28,336 nt of DNA from an uncultured Clostridia bacterium (GTDB taxonomy: Bacteria > Bacillota > Clostridia > Christensenellales > Borkfalkiaceae). The notes beneath the pieces were generated by a model that worked only from the letters and a program-made list of their open reading frames with translations, did not search any database and was not told the DNA's origin. The DNA lies in the NCBI GenBank assembly GCA_947177495.1, contig CAMWUS010000002.1:1-28336 (forward strand). The letters are read 5' to 3'. Position 1 is the stretch's first letter. Each line of letters opens with the position of its first letter. The translations under genes were made by a program, and so were the position numbers. Below, one piece after another: positions 20,402-28,336 of the stretch.

Positions 20402-22369
20402 ATGAAAGAACTCGAACATCATCCTTTTCAATTAAAAGCTCCCTACGCGCCTACGGGAGATCAGCCCGAAGCCATCCGCCGTTTAACGGAGGGCGTTTTG
20501 GACGGTATCCGCACGCAAGTGCTTGTGGGCGTTACGGGAAGCGGAAAGACGTTTACCATGGCAAACGTCATTCAAAACGTGGGGCGTCCCGCGCTTGTCA
20601 TCGCGCACAATAAAACGCTCGCGGCGCAGCTGTGTAACGAGTTCCGTGCCTTTTTCCCCGAAAACCGCGTGGAGTATTTCGTATCCTATTACGACTATTA
20701 TCAGCCCGAGAGCTACATTCCCTCCACCGATACTTACATTGAAAAAGACCTCTCGATGAACGACGAAATCGACAAACTGCGCAACGCCGCCACCTGTTCG
20801 TTGGGCGAGCGCGACGACGTCATCGTCGTGTCTTCCGTGTCCTGTATCTACGGCTTGGGTGCGCCCGAAGAGTTTTTCCGCTTGGGCATTTCCCTGCGCC
20901 CGGGGCAGGAAATTTCGCGGGACGAGCTTTTAAGCCGCTTGGTGGAAATCCACTATTCCCGCGGCGATATGGATTTCAAACGCTCCACTTTCCGCGTGCG
21001 CGGCGACGTGGTGGAGATCTTCCCCGCGTCCAATTCCGAGGTCGCCATTCGCGTAGAATTTTTCGGCGACGAAATCGACCGCATTGGCGAAGAGGACGTC
21101 GTAACGGGCAAAATTATTTCCGAGCTCAAACACGCAGTCGTGTTCCCCGCAAGCCATTACGCGGTGGGAAGCGAACGGCTGAGCTGTGCGCTTGCCGTCA
21201 TCGAAGAGGATTTGCAGGGCGAAGTGAAAGCGTTCGAGGACGCGGGCAAACTGCTTGAAGCGCAGCGCCTGCGCCAGCGCACCGAGCACGATTTGGAGAT
21301 GCTGCGGGAAATCGGCTACTGCTCGGGCGTGGAGAATTACTCCCGCTATTTCGACGGCAGATCGCCGGGGCAGCCCTCGTTTACCTTGCTCGACTATTTC
21401 CCCAAAAACTTCCTCGTCTTTATCGACGAGAGCCACATGACCATTCCGCAGATACGCGCCATGTACAACGGCGACCTTGCGCGAAAGACCAACCTCGTGG
21501 ACTACGGCTTCCGTATGCGCTCCGCATACGATAACCGTCCCTTGACTTTCGACGAATTTGACGAGCGCGTTCCGCAACTCATTTGCGTATCGGCAACGCC
21601 CGCGCCCTACGAGCTGGGTGAAGCGGGGCAGGTGGTGGAACAGCTCATTCGCCCCACGGGGCTTTTGGACCCTCCCGTCGAAATTCGTCCCACGCGCGGA
21701 CAAATCGACGACTTGCTTGGCGAAATCCGCTCCGTCGTGCAAGCGGGCGGAAGGGTGCTCGTCACCACGCTTACAAAGCGCATGGCGGAGAGCCTTACCG
21801 ACTACCTCAAAGAGAACAAAATAAAAGTGCGTTATATGCACTCCGACGTGGATACCTTGGAGCGCATCGACATTATCAACGGACTGCGCGCGGGCGAGTT
21901 CGACGTGCTGTGCGGCATCAACTTGTTGCGCGAGGGATTGGACTTGCCCGAGGTTCGTCTCGTCGCCATTCTCGACGCGGATAAAGAGGGCTTCCTGCGT
22001 AGTGAAACTTCCCTCGTACAGACGATCGGGCGCGCCGCGCGAAACGCGGAAGGGCGCGTTATCATGTACGCGGACGAAAAGACGGGGAGCATGGAACGGG
22101 CTATCGGCGAAACCAACCGTCGCCGCGCCGTGCAGCAAAAGTATAACGAGGAGCACGGCATTGTTCCCAAAACGATTATCAAAGACATCGGCTCCACGCT
22201 CGGCATTACGGGCAAGCCTAAGCGCACGGGCGATATTAAGATGAAGGACATTCCCGAGGAAATCGAAAAACTCAAAGCGCTCATGAAGGTGGCTTCGGCG
22301 CAGCTCGATTTCGAACGCGCAATCGAGATACGAGAGGCGATTGCGGAATTGCGTAGGAAGATAAGGTAA
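20402..22369 (+). CDS. uvrB: Excinuclease ABC subunit B
   Basis: A 655-residue DNA helicase-like subunit of nucleotide excision repair; it takes damaged DNA from UvrA and recruits UvrC. Walker A is GVTGSGKT at 43-50. The damage-clamping beta-hairpin is seen in YYDYYQPESYIPSTDTYIEKD. DESH (FIDESH) is motif II, GINLLREGLDLPEV and QTIGRAARN are motifs V and VI, and the C-terminal UVR domain (IEKLKALMKVASAQLDFERAIEIREAI) binds UvrC. ATG 20402 has no obvious Shine-Dalgarno; family alignment supports it over the earlier ATG at 20375, which lies in the palindrome. uvrA follows 3 bases after the stop. Confidence 0.97.
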   Translation: MKELEHHPFQLKAPYAPTGDQPEAIRRLTEGVLDGIRTQVLVGVTGSGKTFTMANVIQNVGRPALVIAHNKTLAAQLCNEFRAFFPENRVEYFVSYYDYYQPESYIPSTDTYIEKDLSMNDEIDKLRNAATCSLGERDDVIVVSSVSCIYGLGAPEEFFRLGISLRPGQEISRDELLSRLVEIHYSRGDMDFKRSTFRVRGDVVEIFPASNSEVAIRVEFFGDEIDRIGEEDVVTGKIISELKHAVVFPASHYAVGSERLSCALAVIEEDLQGEVKAFEDAGKLLEAQRLRQRTEHDLEMLREIGYCSGVENYSRYFDGRSPGQPSFTLLDYFPKNFLVFIDESHMTIPQIRAMYNGDLARKTNLVDYGFRMRSAYDNRPLTFDEFDERVPQLICVSATPAPYELGEAGQVVEQLIRPTGLLDPPVEIRPTRGQIDDLLGEIRSVVQAGGRVLVTTLTKRMAESLTDYLKENKIKVRYMHSDVDTLERIDIINGLRAGEFDVLCGINLLREGLDLPEVRLVAILDADKEGFLRSETSLVQTIGRAARNAEGRVIMYADEKTGSMERAIGETNRRRAVQQKYNEEHGIVPKTIIKDIGSTLGITGKPKRTGDIKMKDIPEEIEKLKALMKVASAQLDFERAIEIREAIAELRRKIR

Positions 22370-22372
22370 AAT

Positions 22373-25186
22373 ATGAAAGAAGAAATTTACGTAAAAGGCG
22401 CCAAAGAAAACAACTTAAAAAATATCGACGTACACATTCCGCGCGGAAGCCTTACCGTGCTCACGGGGCTTTCGGGAAGCGGCAAGAGTACGCTTGCATT
22501 TGAAACGATTTTTGCCGAAGGACAGCGGCGGTATATGGAGAGCTTGTCTTCCTATGCCCGTCAATTTTTGGGAATGATGGAAAAGCCCGACGTGGAGAGC
22601 ATCGACGGACTTTCTCCCGCCATTTCCATCGACCAAAAAACCACGTCGCACAACCCCCGTTCCACGGTGGGCACCGTGACGGAAATCTACGACTATTTGC
22701 GTTTGCTGTTTGCGCGCGCGGGCGTTCCGCACTGCCCGCAGTGCGGTAGGGAAATCCGCCGTCAGACGGTAGACGAAATCGCCGACCGCGTGATGGCAAT
22801 GCCCGCGGGGAGCAAAATTCTCGTCAACGCGCCCGTGGTGCGCGGCAAGAAGGGCGAGTTCGTCAAAGAGCTTGCGGGCTACCGCAAGAGCGGTTATGCG
22901 CGCGTCAAGATAGACGGTATCGTGTACGACTTGCAGGAAGAGATCAAGCTCGAAAAAAATATCAAGCATACCATCTCCGTGGTCATCGACCGCCTTGTCG
23001 TAAAAGAGGGAATTTTAAAGCGCTTGACCGACAGTTTGGAAACGGCATTGAAGCTCGCCGACGGGCTCGTTGTCATCGACTGCGACGGTGAGGAAACGCT
23101 GTTCTCTTCGCGCTATTCCTGCCCCGACTGCGGCATTTCGATTGAAGAAATCGAACCCCGTCTGTTCTCGTTCAACACCCCTTGGGGGGCTTGTCCCGAA
23201 TGCACGGGCTTGGGCTTCCGTCAAATGGTGGACGCCGACCTTATCTGCCCCGACAAGAGCAAATCGCTCCGCGACGGGGCAATCAGAATCAGCGGTTGGA
23301 ACCTCGATTCTTCTTCCGTTACGCAAATGTATTTGGGTGCGCTTTCCAAGCACTACGGGTTCTCTTTGGACGTACCCGTGTCCGAGCTTCCCAAGGACGT
23401 TTTCGATTTGCTCATGTACGGAAACGGCGGCGAAAAGATCGACATGGACTATCGCACCAAGTCCTTCCATTCCTCGTATAAGAGCGCGTGGGAAGGCTTC
23501 GTGAACAATTTACAGCGGCGTTATTCGCAGACGACTTCGGTGGGAGTCAAGTGGGATATCGAGCGTTATATGCGCACGTCGGATTGTCCCGCATGCCACG
23601 GTAAACGCTTAAAGAAAGAGGCACTCGCGGTCACGGTAGGGGGTAAGAACATCGCAGAGGTTTGCGAAATGCCTGTCACGCAGCTCAAAGCGTTTTTAAA
23701 CGGCTTGCAGCTCACCCCCACGCAACACGCCATTGCCGATATCATTTTAAAGGAAATCGGCACGCGTATCAACTTCCTCATCGGCGTCGGCTTAGACTAT
23801 CTTACCCTTGCCAGAAGCGCGGCAACGCTGTCGGGCGGGGAGAGCCAGCGCATTCGTCTTGCCACGCAAATCGGCAGTGCGCTCACGGGCGTGCTGTACA
23901 TTTTGGACGAGCCGAGCATTGGGCTTCACCAACGCGACAACGAGCGTTTGCTCAATTCCTTAAAGGGCTTGCGCGACATCGGCAACACGCTGTTGGTGGT
24001 GGAGCACGACGAGGACACCATGCGGGCGGCGGACTACATTGTAGACATCGGACCGGGCGCGGGCGTGCACGGCGGCGAAGTCGTTGCGTGCGGCACGGTG
24101 GAAGACATTATGAAAGAGCCGCGCTCGATCACGGGCGACTTCCTCGCGGGGCGCAGAAAAATCGCGGTGCCCTCCGTGCGCAAGAAAGGCGACGGGCGGT
24201 TTTTGCGGGTAGAGGATTGCCGCCAAAACAACCTCAAAGGCATTACGGCGGAAATTCCCGCGGGGCTTATCACCGCGGTCACGGGGGTGAGCGGTTCGGG
24301 AAAATCCTCCCTCGTCAACGAAATTATTTTGCCCGTGCTCTCCAATAATTTGGGCGGCGGCAGATTGCCCGAGGGCAAGCACGGCGCGTTTGCGGGAATC
24401 GAGCATTTCGACAAGGTGATCGCAATCGACCAATCTCCCATCGGCAGAACGCCGCGCTCCAACCCCGCGACTTATACGGGCGTGTTCACCAATATCCGCG
24501 ACCTGTTCGCGCAGACGCCCGACGCTAAGGCAATGGGCTTTAAGCAAGGGCGGTTCTCCTTCAACGTGGCGGGCGGTCGGTGCGAGAACTGTCAGGGCGA
24601 CGGCATCATGAAAATCGAGATGCACTTCCTGCCCGACGTGTACGTGCCCTGCGAAGTGTGCGGCGGGAAGCGCTACAACCGCGAAACGCTCGAAGTCAAG
24701 TACAAGGGCAAATCTATCTCCGACGTGTTGGAGATGACGGTAGAGGAGGCGTGCGAGTTCTTCAAACCTCTGCCTTCCATTTATCACAAGATAAGCACGC
24801 TCAACGAGGTGGGCTTGGGGTATATCAAACTCGGACAAAGCTCCACCACGCTGTCGGGCGGCGAGGCGCAACGCGTAAAGCTTGCTACCGAGTTGTCCCG
24901 CCGTTCCACGGGCAAAACGTTCTATATTCTGGACGAGCCCACGACGGGGCTTCACAGTTACGACGTGGAAAAGCTTGTGCAAATTTTGTTGCGCTTGCGC
25001 GAGGGCGGCAACACCGTGCTCGTTATCGAACACAATCTCGACGTTATCAAAGTTGCCGACCATATCATCGACCTTGGTCCCGAGGGCGGCGACGGCGGCG
25101 GCATGATTCTCTGCACGGGCACGCCCGAAGAGGTCGCGGAAGTTCCCAACAGCTATACGGGACAATTTTTGAAAAAATATTTGTAA
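22373..25186 (+). CDS. uvrA: Excinuclease ABC subunit A
   Basis: A 937-residue damage-recognition ATPase. It has two ABC modules: the first Walker A is GLSGSGKST (32-40), with a first signature LSGGESQRIRLA; the second P-loop is GVSGSGKSS, with a second signature LSGGEAQRVKLA and Walker B FYILDEPT. Three zinc modules are seen: CPQC early, CPDC...CPEC with CPAC, and CENC...CEVC in the second half. The length is typical (about 940). AAGG is about 7 bases before the ATG, which comes 3 bases after the uvrB stop, so the genes form one operon under the uvrB promoter. Repeat copy D begins 2 bases after the stop codon. Confidence 0.97.
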   Translation: MKEEIYVKGAKENNLKNIDVHIPRGSLTVLTGLSGSGKSTLAFETIFAEGQRRYMESLSSYARQFLGMMEKPDVESIDGLSPAISIDQKTTSHNPRSTVGTVTEIYDYLRLLFARAGVPHCPQCGREIRRQTVDEIADRVMAMPAGSKILVNAPVVRGKKGEFVKELAGYRKSGYARVKIDGIVYDLQEEIKLEKNIKHTISVVIDRLVVKEGILKRLTDSLETALKLADGLVVIDCDGEETLFSSRYSCPDCGISIEEIEPRLFSFNTPWGACPECTGLGFRQMVDADLICPDKSKSLRDGAIRISGWNLDSSSVTQMYLGALSKHYGFSLDVPVSELPKDVFDLLMYGNGGEKIDMDYRTKSFHSSYKSAWEGFVNNLQRRYSQTTSVGVKWDIERYMRTSDCPACHGKRLKKEALAVTVGGKNIAEVCEMPVTQLKAFLNGLQLTPTQHAIADIILKEIGTRINFLIGVGLDYLTLARSAATLSGGESQRIRLATQIGSALTGVLYILDEPSIGLHQRDNERLLNSLKGLRDIGNTLLVVEHDEDTMRAADYIVDIGPGAGVHGGEVVACGTVEDIMKEPRSITGDFLAGRRKIAVPSVRKKGDGRFLRVEDCRQNNLKGITAEIPAGLITAVTGVSGSGKSSLVNEIILPVLSNNLGGGRLPEGKHGAFAGIEHFDKVIAIDQSPIGRTPRSNPATYTGVFTNIRDLFAQTPDAKAMGFKQGRFSFNVAGGRCENCQGDGIMKIEMHFLPDVYVPCEVCGGKRYNRETLEVKYKGKSISDVLEMTVEEACEFFKPLPSIYHKISTLNEVGLGYIKLGQSSTTLSGGEAQRVKLATELSRRSTGKTFYILDEPTTGLHSYDVEKLVQILLRLREGGNTVLVIEHNLDVIKVADHIIDLGPEGGDGGGMILCTGTPEEVAEVPNSYTGQFLKKYL

Positions 25187-25187
25187 G

Positions 25188-25411
25188 TTCACACTTTTTT
25201 CGCAAGACGAAAAAAGTACTTCGCGCTCCGCGCTCGTGCCGCCTTAGGCAACGAATACGTGCGGCGGGACGTGAGCTACTATCCTTGTTGGTTTCTCTTT
25301 GTCGATGGAGCACTGTACTCCGTCTATCAAAAGTCAGTAAGCCGCAGGTGTGCGGCAACTTGGGGGCGCTACCGCAAAAGCGCGGCTTTGCTCCGCGCAA
25401 GTAATTATAAC
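25188..25411 (-). repeat. Structured intergenic repeat, copy D
   Basis: Read on the minus strand it begins GTTATAATTACTTGCGCGG and ends in a T-rich hairpin (plus-strand 25193-25202/25208-25217) closing with GTGTGAA. The stem GCCGCA/TGCGGC (25341-25346/25351-25356) and flanking AAGTTG/CAACTT match B and C. The second stem (25307-25312/25316-25321) has lost a G-C pair for A-T and holds one position that pairs as G-U only on the minus strand. An extra arm with near-complementary CGTGCCGCC/GGCGGGACG lies at about 25235-25272, before GTGAGCTA. It lies between uvrA and the aminotransferase gene, antisense to both. Confidence 0.72.
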
Positions 25412-25438
25412 TTATACGCACCGAAAAGGAGTTGCAAG

Positions 25439-26623
25439 ATGCTTAACAAAAAAATGCAAAAGCTCGGAGAAGAGCGGTCGGTAATTCGTGAAATTTTCGA
25501 ATACGGCAATCAGCGCGCAAAGCAAATCGGGCGGGAGAACGTGTACGATTTTTCTCTTGGCAACCCGAGCGTACCCGCGCCAGACGGCGTACGGCAGGAA
25601 ATCGAACACCTGCTCCGTGAACTTCCGTCGGAAAAATTACACGGCTATACCTCTGCGGCGGGCGCGCCCGAAGTGCGCCAAGCGGTATCCGATTATATCA
25701 CCGCAACGTTCGGCGTGCCCATGCGCCCCGAGCTTATATACATGACTTGCGGCGCGGCGGCGTCGCTCACCGTCACCTTCCACGCGCTTGCCGAAGAGGG
25801 TGACGAGTTTATCGTGCTCACACCCTGCTTCCCCGAATACAACGTGTTTATCAAACAGGCGGGGGGAAAGGTCGTCCCCGTGTGCACGGATAGCAATTTC
25901 CATATCGATATTCCCGCGCTTGCGGCGGCAATCAACGAACATACCAAGGCGGTGCTCGTCAATTCCCCCAACAATCCCACGGGAGCGGTGTACGGCGAAG
26001 AGGAGTTGAAAGCGCTTGCAAGCTTGCTCACCGAAAAGAGCAAGCAATATAAAAAGCCCATTTACATCATCGCCGACGAGCCGTACCGCGAGCTCACCTA
26101 CGGCGCAAAGGTGCCCTATATTCCCGCGCTGTATCCGAGCACGATCGTGTGCTATTCCTTTTCCAAATCGCTTTCCCTTGCGGGCGAGCGAATCGGATAT
26201 ATCGCCGTTGCGCCTGCGTGCGAGGGGAGCGAAGAAATTTTTTCAGCCGTGTGCGGAGCGGGGCGCAGTCTCGGCTACGTGTGTGCGCCCGCGCTCTTTC
26301 AACGGGTATGCGCAAAGCTGTTGGGGCAATCGGGCGACATTCACGCCTACGAACGCAACCGCGATTTATTGTACAACGCTTTAACGCAAGCGGGCTTCAC
26401 CTGCGTACTTCCGCAGGGCGCGTTCTATCTGTTTATGCAGAGCCCGCTCGAAAACGCTACCGCATTTTGCGAAATGGCGAAAAAACACGAGCTTCTGCTC
26501 GTCCCGTCCGACAGCTTCGGAATAAAGGGCTACGTGCGCATTTCCACCTGTGTAGATTATGAAATGATCAAGCGTTCCCTTCCCGCCTTTTCCGCCTTGG
26601 CAAAGGAGTGCGGATTAAAGTAA
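25439..26623 (+). CDS. Class I/II PLP-dependent aminotransferase
   Basis: A 394-residue fold type I aminotransferase. YDFSLGNPSVPAPDGV and GYTSAAGAPEVRQAVSDYI form the N-terminal substrate region. TCGAAASLTVTFHAL is the cofactor phosphate turn, NSPNNPTGAVY the conserved Asn segment, and IADEPYRELTY holds the PLP-pyridine Asp. SFSKSLSLAGERIGY contains the Schiff-base Lys (K243) and phosphate-binding Arg. The C-terminal VRISTC provides the carboxylate-binding Arg. The substrate is probably an amino acid such as aspartate, alanine or aromatic residues; this is not decidable here. ATG 25439 follows AAAGGAG; the frame is open far upstream through repeat D but without support. The promoter is unclear (a weak TTGCTC ... 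TTATAC). Confidence 0.93.
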   Translation: MLNKKMQKLGEERSVIREIFEYGNQRAKQIGRENVYDFSLGNPSVPAPDGVRQEIEHLLRELPSEKLHGYTSAAGAPEVRQAVSDYITATFGVPMRPELIYMTCGAAASLTVTFHALAEEGDEFIVLTPCFPEYNVFIKQAGGKVVPVCTDSNFHIDIPALAAAINEHTKAVLVNSPNNPTGAVYGEEELKALASLLTEKSKQYKKPIYIIADEPYRELTYGAKVPYIPALYPSTIVCYSFSKSLSLAGERIGYIAVAPACEGSEEIFSAVCGAGRSLGYVCAPALFQRVCAKLLGQSGDIHAYERNRDLLYNALTQAGFTCVLPQGAFYLFMQSPLENATAFCEMAKKHELLLVPSDSFGIKGYVRISTCVDYEMIKRSLPAFSALAKECGLK

Positions 26624-26624
26624 T

Positions 26625-26663
26625 ACAAAAAAGAACAGCGGGTAAAAGATCTACCCGCTGTTC
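26625..26663 (-). terminator. Hairpin terminator, minus-strand sense
   Basis: Perfect 12-bp arms GAACAGCGGGTA (26633-26644) / TACCCGCTGTTC (26652-26663). On the minus strand they are followed by TTTTTTG, on the plus strand by no T run. It would be the second stop for sigma-factor transcripts and may also protect the aminotransferase mRNA end. Confidence 0.65.
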
Positions 26664-26700
26664 CCATGAAAGTATTGCGTGTGAGCAATAAAAGGCATAA

Positions 26701-26738
26701 AAAAAGTGCCTCTATATATACAGTCGATATAAAGAGGC
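26701..26738 (-). terminator. Terminator of the sigma-factor gene
   Basis: On the minus strand GCCTCT ... AGAGGC (plus-strand 26733-26738 and 26708-26713) with inner ATAT/ATAT pairing, closed by GTGC/CAC and followed by TTTTTTT. Confidence 0.7.
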
Positions 26739-26765
26739 AAAATGTTACAAAAAAATGCAAAAAAA

Positions 26766-27266
26766 TCAATAATATTTTTTTATTTTAAGATAAGCCCTGT
26801 ATATTCTCACCCGCACGGTGACGGGGTTCATATGCATAATCTTCGCAATTTCCGTTTCGGTGTATCCTTCCCAAAAGTGTAAATAGATCATTTCCCGCGT
26901 TTGCTTGTCCACATAGGACAAGCTTTTTTTAACGTCTTCCGTCAAATCGAGCTGGTCGAACCGAACGGGAACGGGATAGTCTTCCGGAATGGGTTCTTCC
27001 TCATGGCGGTATTTGATGCTGTCTATCGCCTTAAAATTCGCCACCTTACGAAGCCAAATTTCGGGAGCTTCTATGTATCCGAAATTTTCCATAGGGATAA
27101 GCGACACAAAAACGTCTTGCGCAATGTCTTCCGCGGAAATGAGATTACCAAACCGCCGATTGAGATGGTAAATCAAAATCGGATAATATTCTTTATGAAT
27201 TTCTTCCCACGCCCGCTTGTCCGTTTTGGATTTTTGAAGCAGGTGGTTAAACTTTTGTGTCGTCAT
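26766..27266 (-). CDS. ECF-like sigma-70 family RNA polymerase sigma factor
   Basis: 166 residues with only regions 2 and 4. Region 2 is at about 24-85: EEIHKEYYPILIYHLNRRFG and ISAEDIAQDVFVSL (the usual AEDIxQ(D/E)xF), then WLRKVANFKAIDSIKYRHEE. Region 4 is at about 112-160: VKKSLSYVDKQTREMIYLHFWEGYTETEIAKIM with the helix-turn-helix NPVTVRVRIYRAYLKIKK. It should direct polymerase to a small set of alternative promoters. No anti-sigma factor lies beside it; the divergent neighbour is an ABC ATPase. The ribosome binding site is weak (GAGAAAG). The gene and its flanks look AT-richer than the neighbours, which may hint at recent acquisition. Confidence 0.9.
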   Translation of the reverse strand: MTTQKFNHLLQKSKTDKRAWEEIHKEYYPILIYHLNRRFGNLISAEDIAQDVFVSLIPMENFGYIEAPEIWLRKVANFKAIDSIKYRHEEEPIPEDYPVPVRFDQLDLTEDVKKSLSYVDKQTREMIYLHFWEGYTETEIAKIMHMNPVTVRVRIYRAYLKIKKYY

Positions 27267-27457
27267 ACTTTCTCGGTTTGTTTAAAGTCATATACAGTTT
27301 AATTGATTTTTCAAAAAAAGTAAACCGAATTTGCGGGGTGCGCAAACAGCAGTTACAATTTTTTAACAAAATAAATACAAATATTTGATAAAAGATTAAC
27401 GGAAAAGAAATGCAGCCGACATATAATTGCCCTAGCTGAAACGGAAAGGAGATCATC
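27267..27457. promoter_or_regulatory. Divergent promoter region of the sigma-factor and ABC genes
   Basis: An AT-rich 191-bp gap. Toward the ABC gene TATAAT is at 27422-27427, but the position 17 bp upstream reads ACGGAA, not a sigma-A -35, so an activator or the ECF sigma factor may be needed. Toward the sigma gene only weak elements are seen (TTGAAA and TATATG with a short spacer). A small inverted repeat TTTGC/GCAAA lies near 27329-27345. Confidence 0.45.
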
Positions 27458-28336
27458 ATGAACGCAATCGAAATCAGAAATTTATCCAAAAGTTTTCGCG
27501 GCATGTACGCGGTAGACAATCTGAACATGACCGTTCCCGTGGGCAGTATCTACGGATTTATCGGCGAGAACGGTTCGGGCAAGTCCACGACCGAAAAACT
27601 TATCTGCGGGCATCTCGTGCCCGATCAAGGCGAAATTAAGCTGTTCGGCAGAGACTATTCCGACGCAGGCGTAAGGGTACGCGTAGGGGCTTTGATCGAG
27701 AGCGCGGGGTGCTTCCCCAATTCGAGTGTTTGGGCGAATTTGATGATGCAGGCGCTCAACCTCGGGATCGAGAACCGCGCGGAAGAAATCAACCGCGTAT
27801 TAAAAATCGTACGCATGGAAGACAATGCCCGCATTAAATTCAAGAGCTGTTCGCTCGGCATGAAACAGCGCATCGGCATTGCAATGGCACTTCTGGGCGA
27901 CCCCGCTCTGTTAATTCTCGACGAGCCCATCAACGGCTTGGATACCGACGGCATGCGCATCATGCGCGAGATCCTCGTAGACATTACGCAGAACTTGGGC
28001 TGCACGGTTTTGATTTCTTCGCACATCTTAGGCGAGCTCGAAAAAATCGCCACGCATTACGGCATCATTCGGCAGGGCAGAATGATACAAGAGCTTTCCG
28101 CCGAAGAGATGGACGCCCGCTCTCGCGTGTTTGTGTCGCTTAAAACCAACGACATGCCGTGGGCAAAAGCGGTTCTGCAAAAGAAATTCGGCAACGCAAA
28201 ACTCGAAGAAGATTGTATCCGCGTGTATGACGTGGACGACACGGAAGCGATCGTTAAATGCCTGCTAGAAGAAGGGTATACCGTGTCGGAAGTGAAAAAG
28301 AACAAAGTCGGTTTGGAAGAGTACTACATTCAACTG
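27458..28336 (+). CDS. ABC transporter ATP-binding protein (BcrA/lantibiotic-immunity type), 3' end cut by the window
   Basis: 293 codons to the window edge, probably lacking only a few residues. Walker A is GENGSGKST (36-44), the signature CSLGMKQRIGIA, Walker B LLILDEP followed by INGLD, and the switch His is in SSHIL. N-terminal IEIRNLSKSFRGMYAVDNL and the C-terminal extension (about 215-293) fit single-domain ABC-2 ATPases of the BcrA/NatA/MutF group that pair with a separate membrane permease, expected just downstream. Export or immunity against peptides such as bacitracin or lantibiotics is the usual role but not proven here. AAAGGAG precedes the ATG. Divergent from an ECF-like sigma factor, which may control it. 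Confidence 0.9.
   Translation, partial: MNAIEIRNLSKSFRGMYAVDNLNMTVPVGSIYGFIGENGSGKSTTEKLICGHLVPDQGEIKLFGRDYSDAGVRVRVGALIESAGCFPNSSVWANLMMQALNLGIENRAEEINRVLKIVRMEDNARIKFKSCSLGMKQRIGIAMALLGDPALLILDEPINGLDTDGMRIMREILVDITQNLGCTVLISSHILGELEKIATHYGIIRQGRMIQELSAEEMDARSRVFVSLKTNDMPWAKAVLQKKFGNAKLEEDCIRVYDVDDTEAIVKCLLEEGYTVSEVKKNKVGLEEYYIQL

Noticed and set aside
20930..25192. Long minus-strand frames opposite uvrB and uvrA
   Set aside because: Antisense shadows of conserved repair genes, caused by biased codon use.
1..28336. CRISPR arrays, tRNA genes, insertion sequences
   Set aside because: No regularly spaced repeats, cloverleaf-like segments or transposase-like proteins were seen. The dispersed repeats are irregular in spacing and orientation, so they are not a CRISPR array.

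Overview
This window reads as a chromosomal segment of a spore-forming member of the Clostridia. The evidence is a SipL-type (DUF3794 + LysM) spore morphogenesis gene behind a sigma-E-like promoter, a PdaB-like deacetylase, an HxlR regulator, strong AGGAGG-type ribosome binding sites and sigma-A promoters with 17-bp spacers. The coding style and the mix of small hypothetical genes would suit a Christensenellales-like lineage, but that placement is an inference. No phage, transposase, CRISPR array or tRNA gene was found.

Layout. 1-350: the 3' end of a 5S rRNA gene with its terminator, a chain of hairpins, and a second truncated copy of the 5S 3' end with another terminator. 371-2906: small accessory genes (GNAT acetyltransferase, ABM monooxygenase, NUDIX hydrolase, and a divergent HxlR regulator/cupin pair), with an unusual SirTM-class sirtuin directly behind the cupin (2914-3753). 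3850-9913: sipL, ispE with a downstream acidic membrane protein, an APH-fold kinase, the PdaB-like deacetylase and a two-OB-fold SSB-like protein. 10015-12413: an alpha/beta hydrolase, nadA and a small lipoprotein whose promoter spacer holds a G8 tract. 12454-16134 (minus strand): a GT2 glycosyltransferase overlapping a PlsC-type acyltransferase, then glycyl-tRNA synthetase. 16547-25186: glnS, a polytopic CvpA-like membrane protein, two tandem paralogous small proteins with a C-terminal membrane anchor, and the uvrBA operon. 25439-28336: a PLP aminotransferase, a minus-strand ECF-like sigma factor, and a divergent ABC ATPase cut by the window edge.

How it fits together. Most genes are housekeeping: nucleotide excision repair (uvrBA), aminoacylation (glyQS, glnS), isoprenoid (ispE) and NAD (nadA) precursors, and envelope lipid/glycan synthesis. 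Two of them, sipL and the PdaB-like gene, belong to spore coat and cortex formation.

The most unusual material is intergenic. Four copies (A 911-1077, B 16148-16316, C 18173-18440, D 25188-25411) of an approximately 165-270 bp structured repeat share both termini and a core, yet differ in their stems by compensating changes. G-U-only pairs in two copies point to one RNA-sense strand. The 91-243 hairpin chain beside the 5S fragment shares a scaffold with the extra arm of copy C. Other points of interest are a 15-bp perfect palindrome over the uvrB -10/start region with an AAAC-N4-GTTT centre, the G8 promoter, and an orphan SirTM sirtuin.
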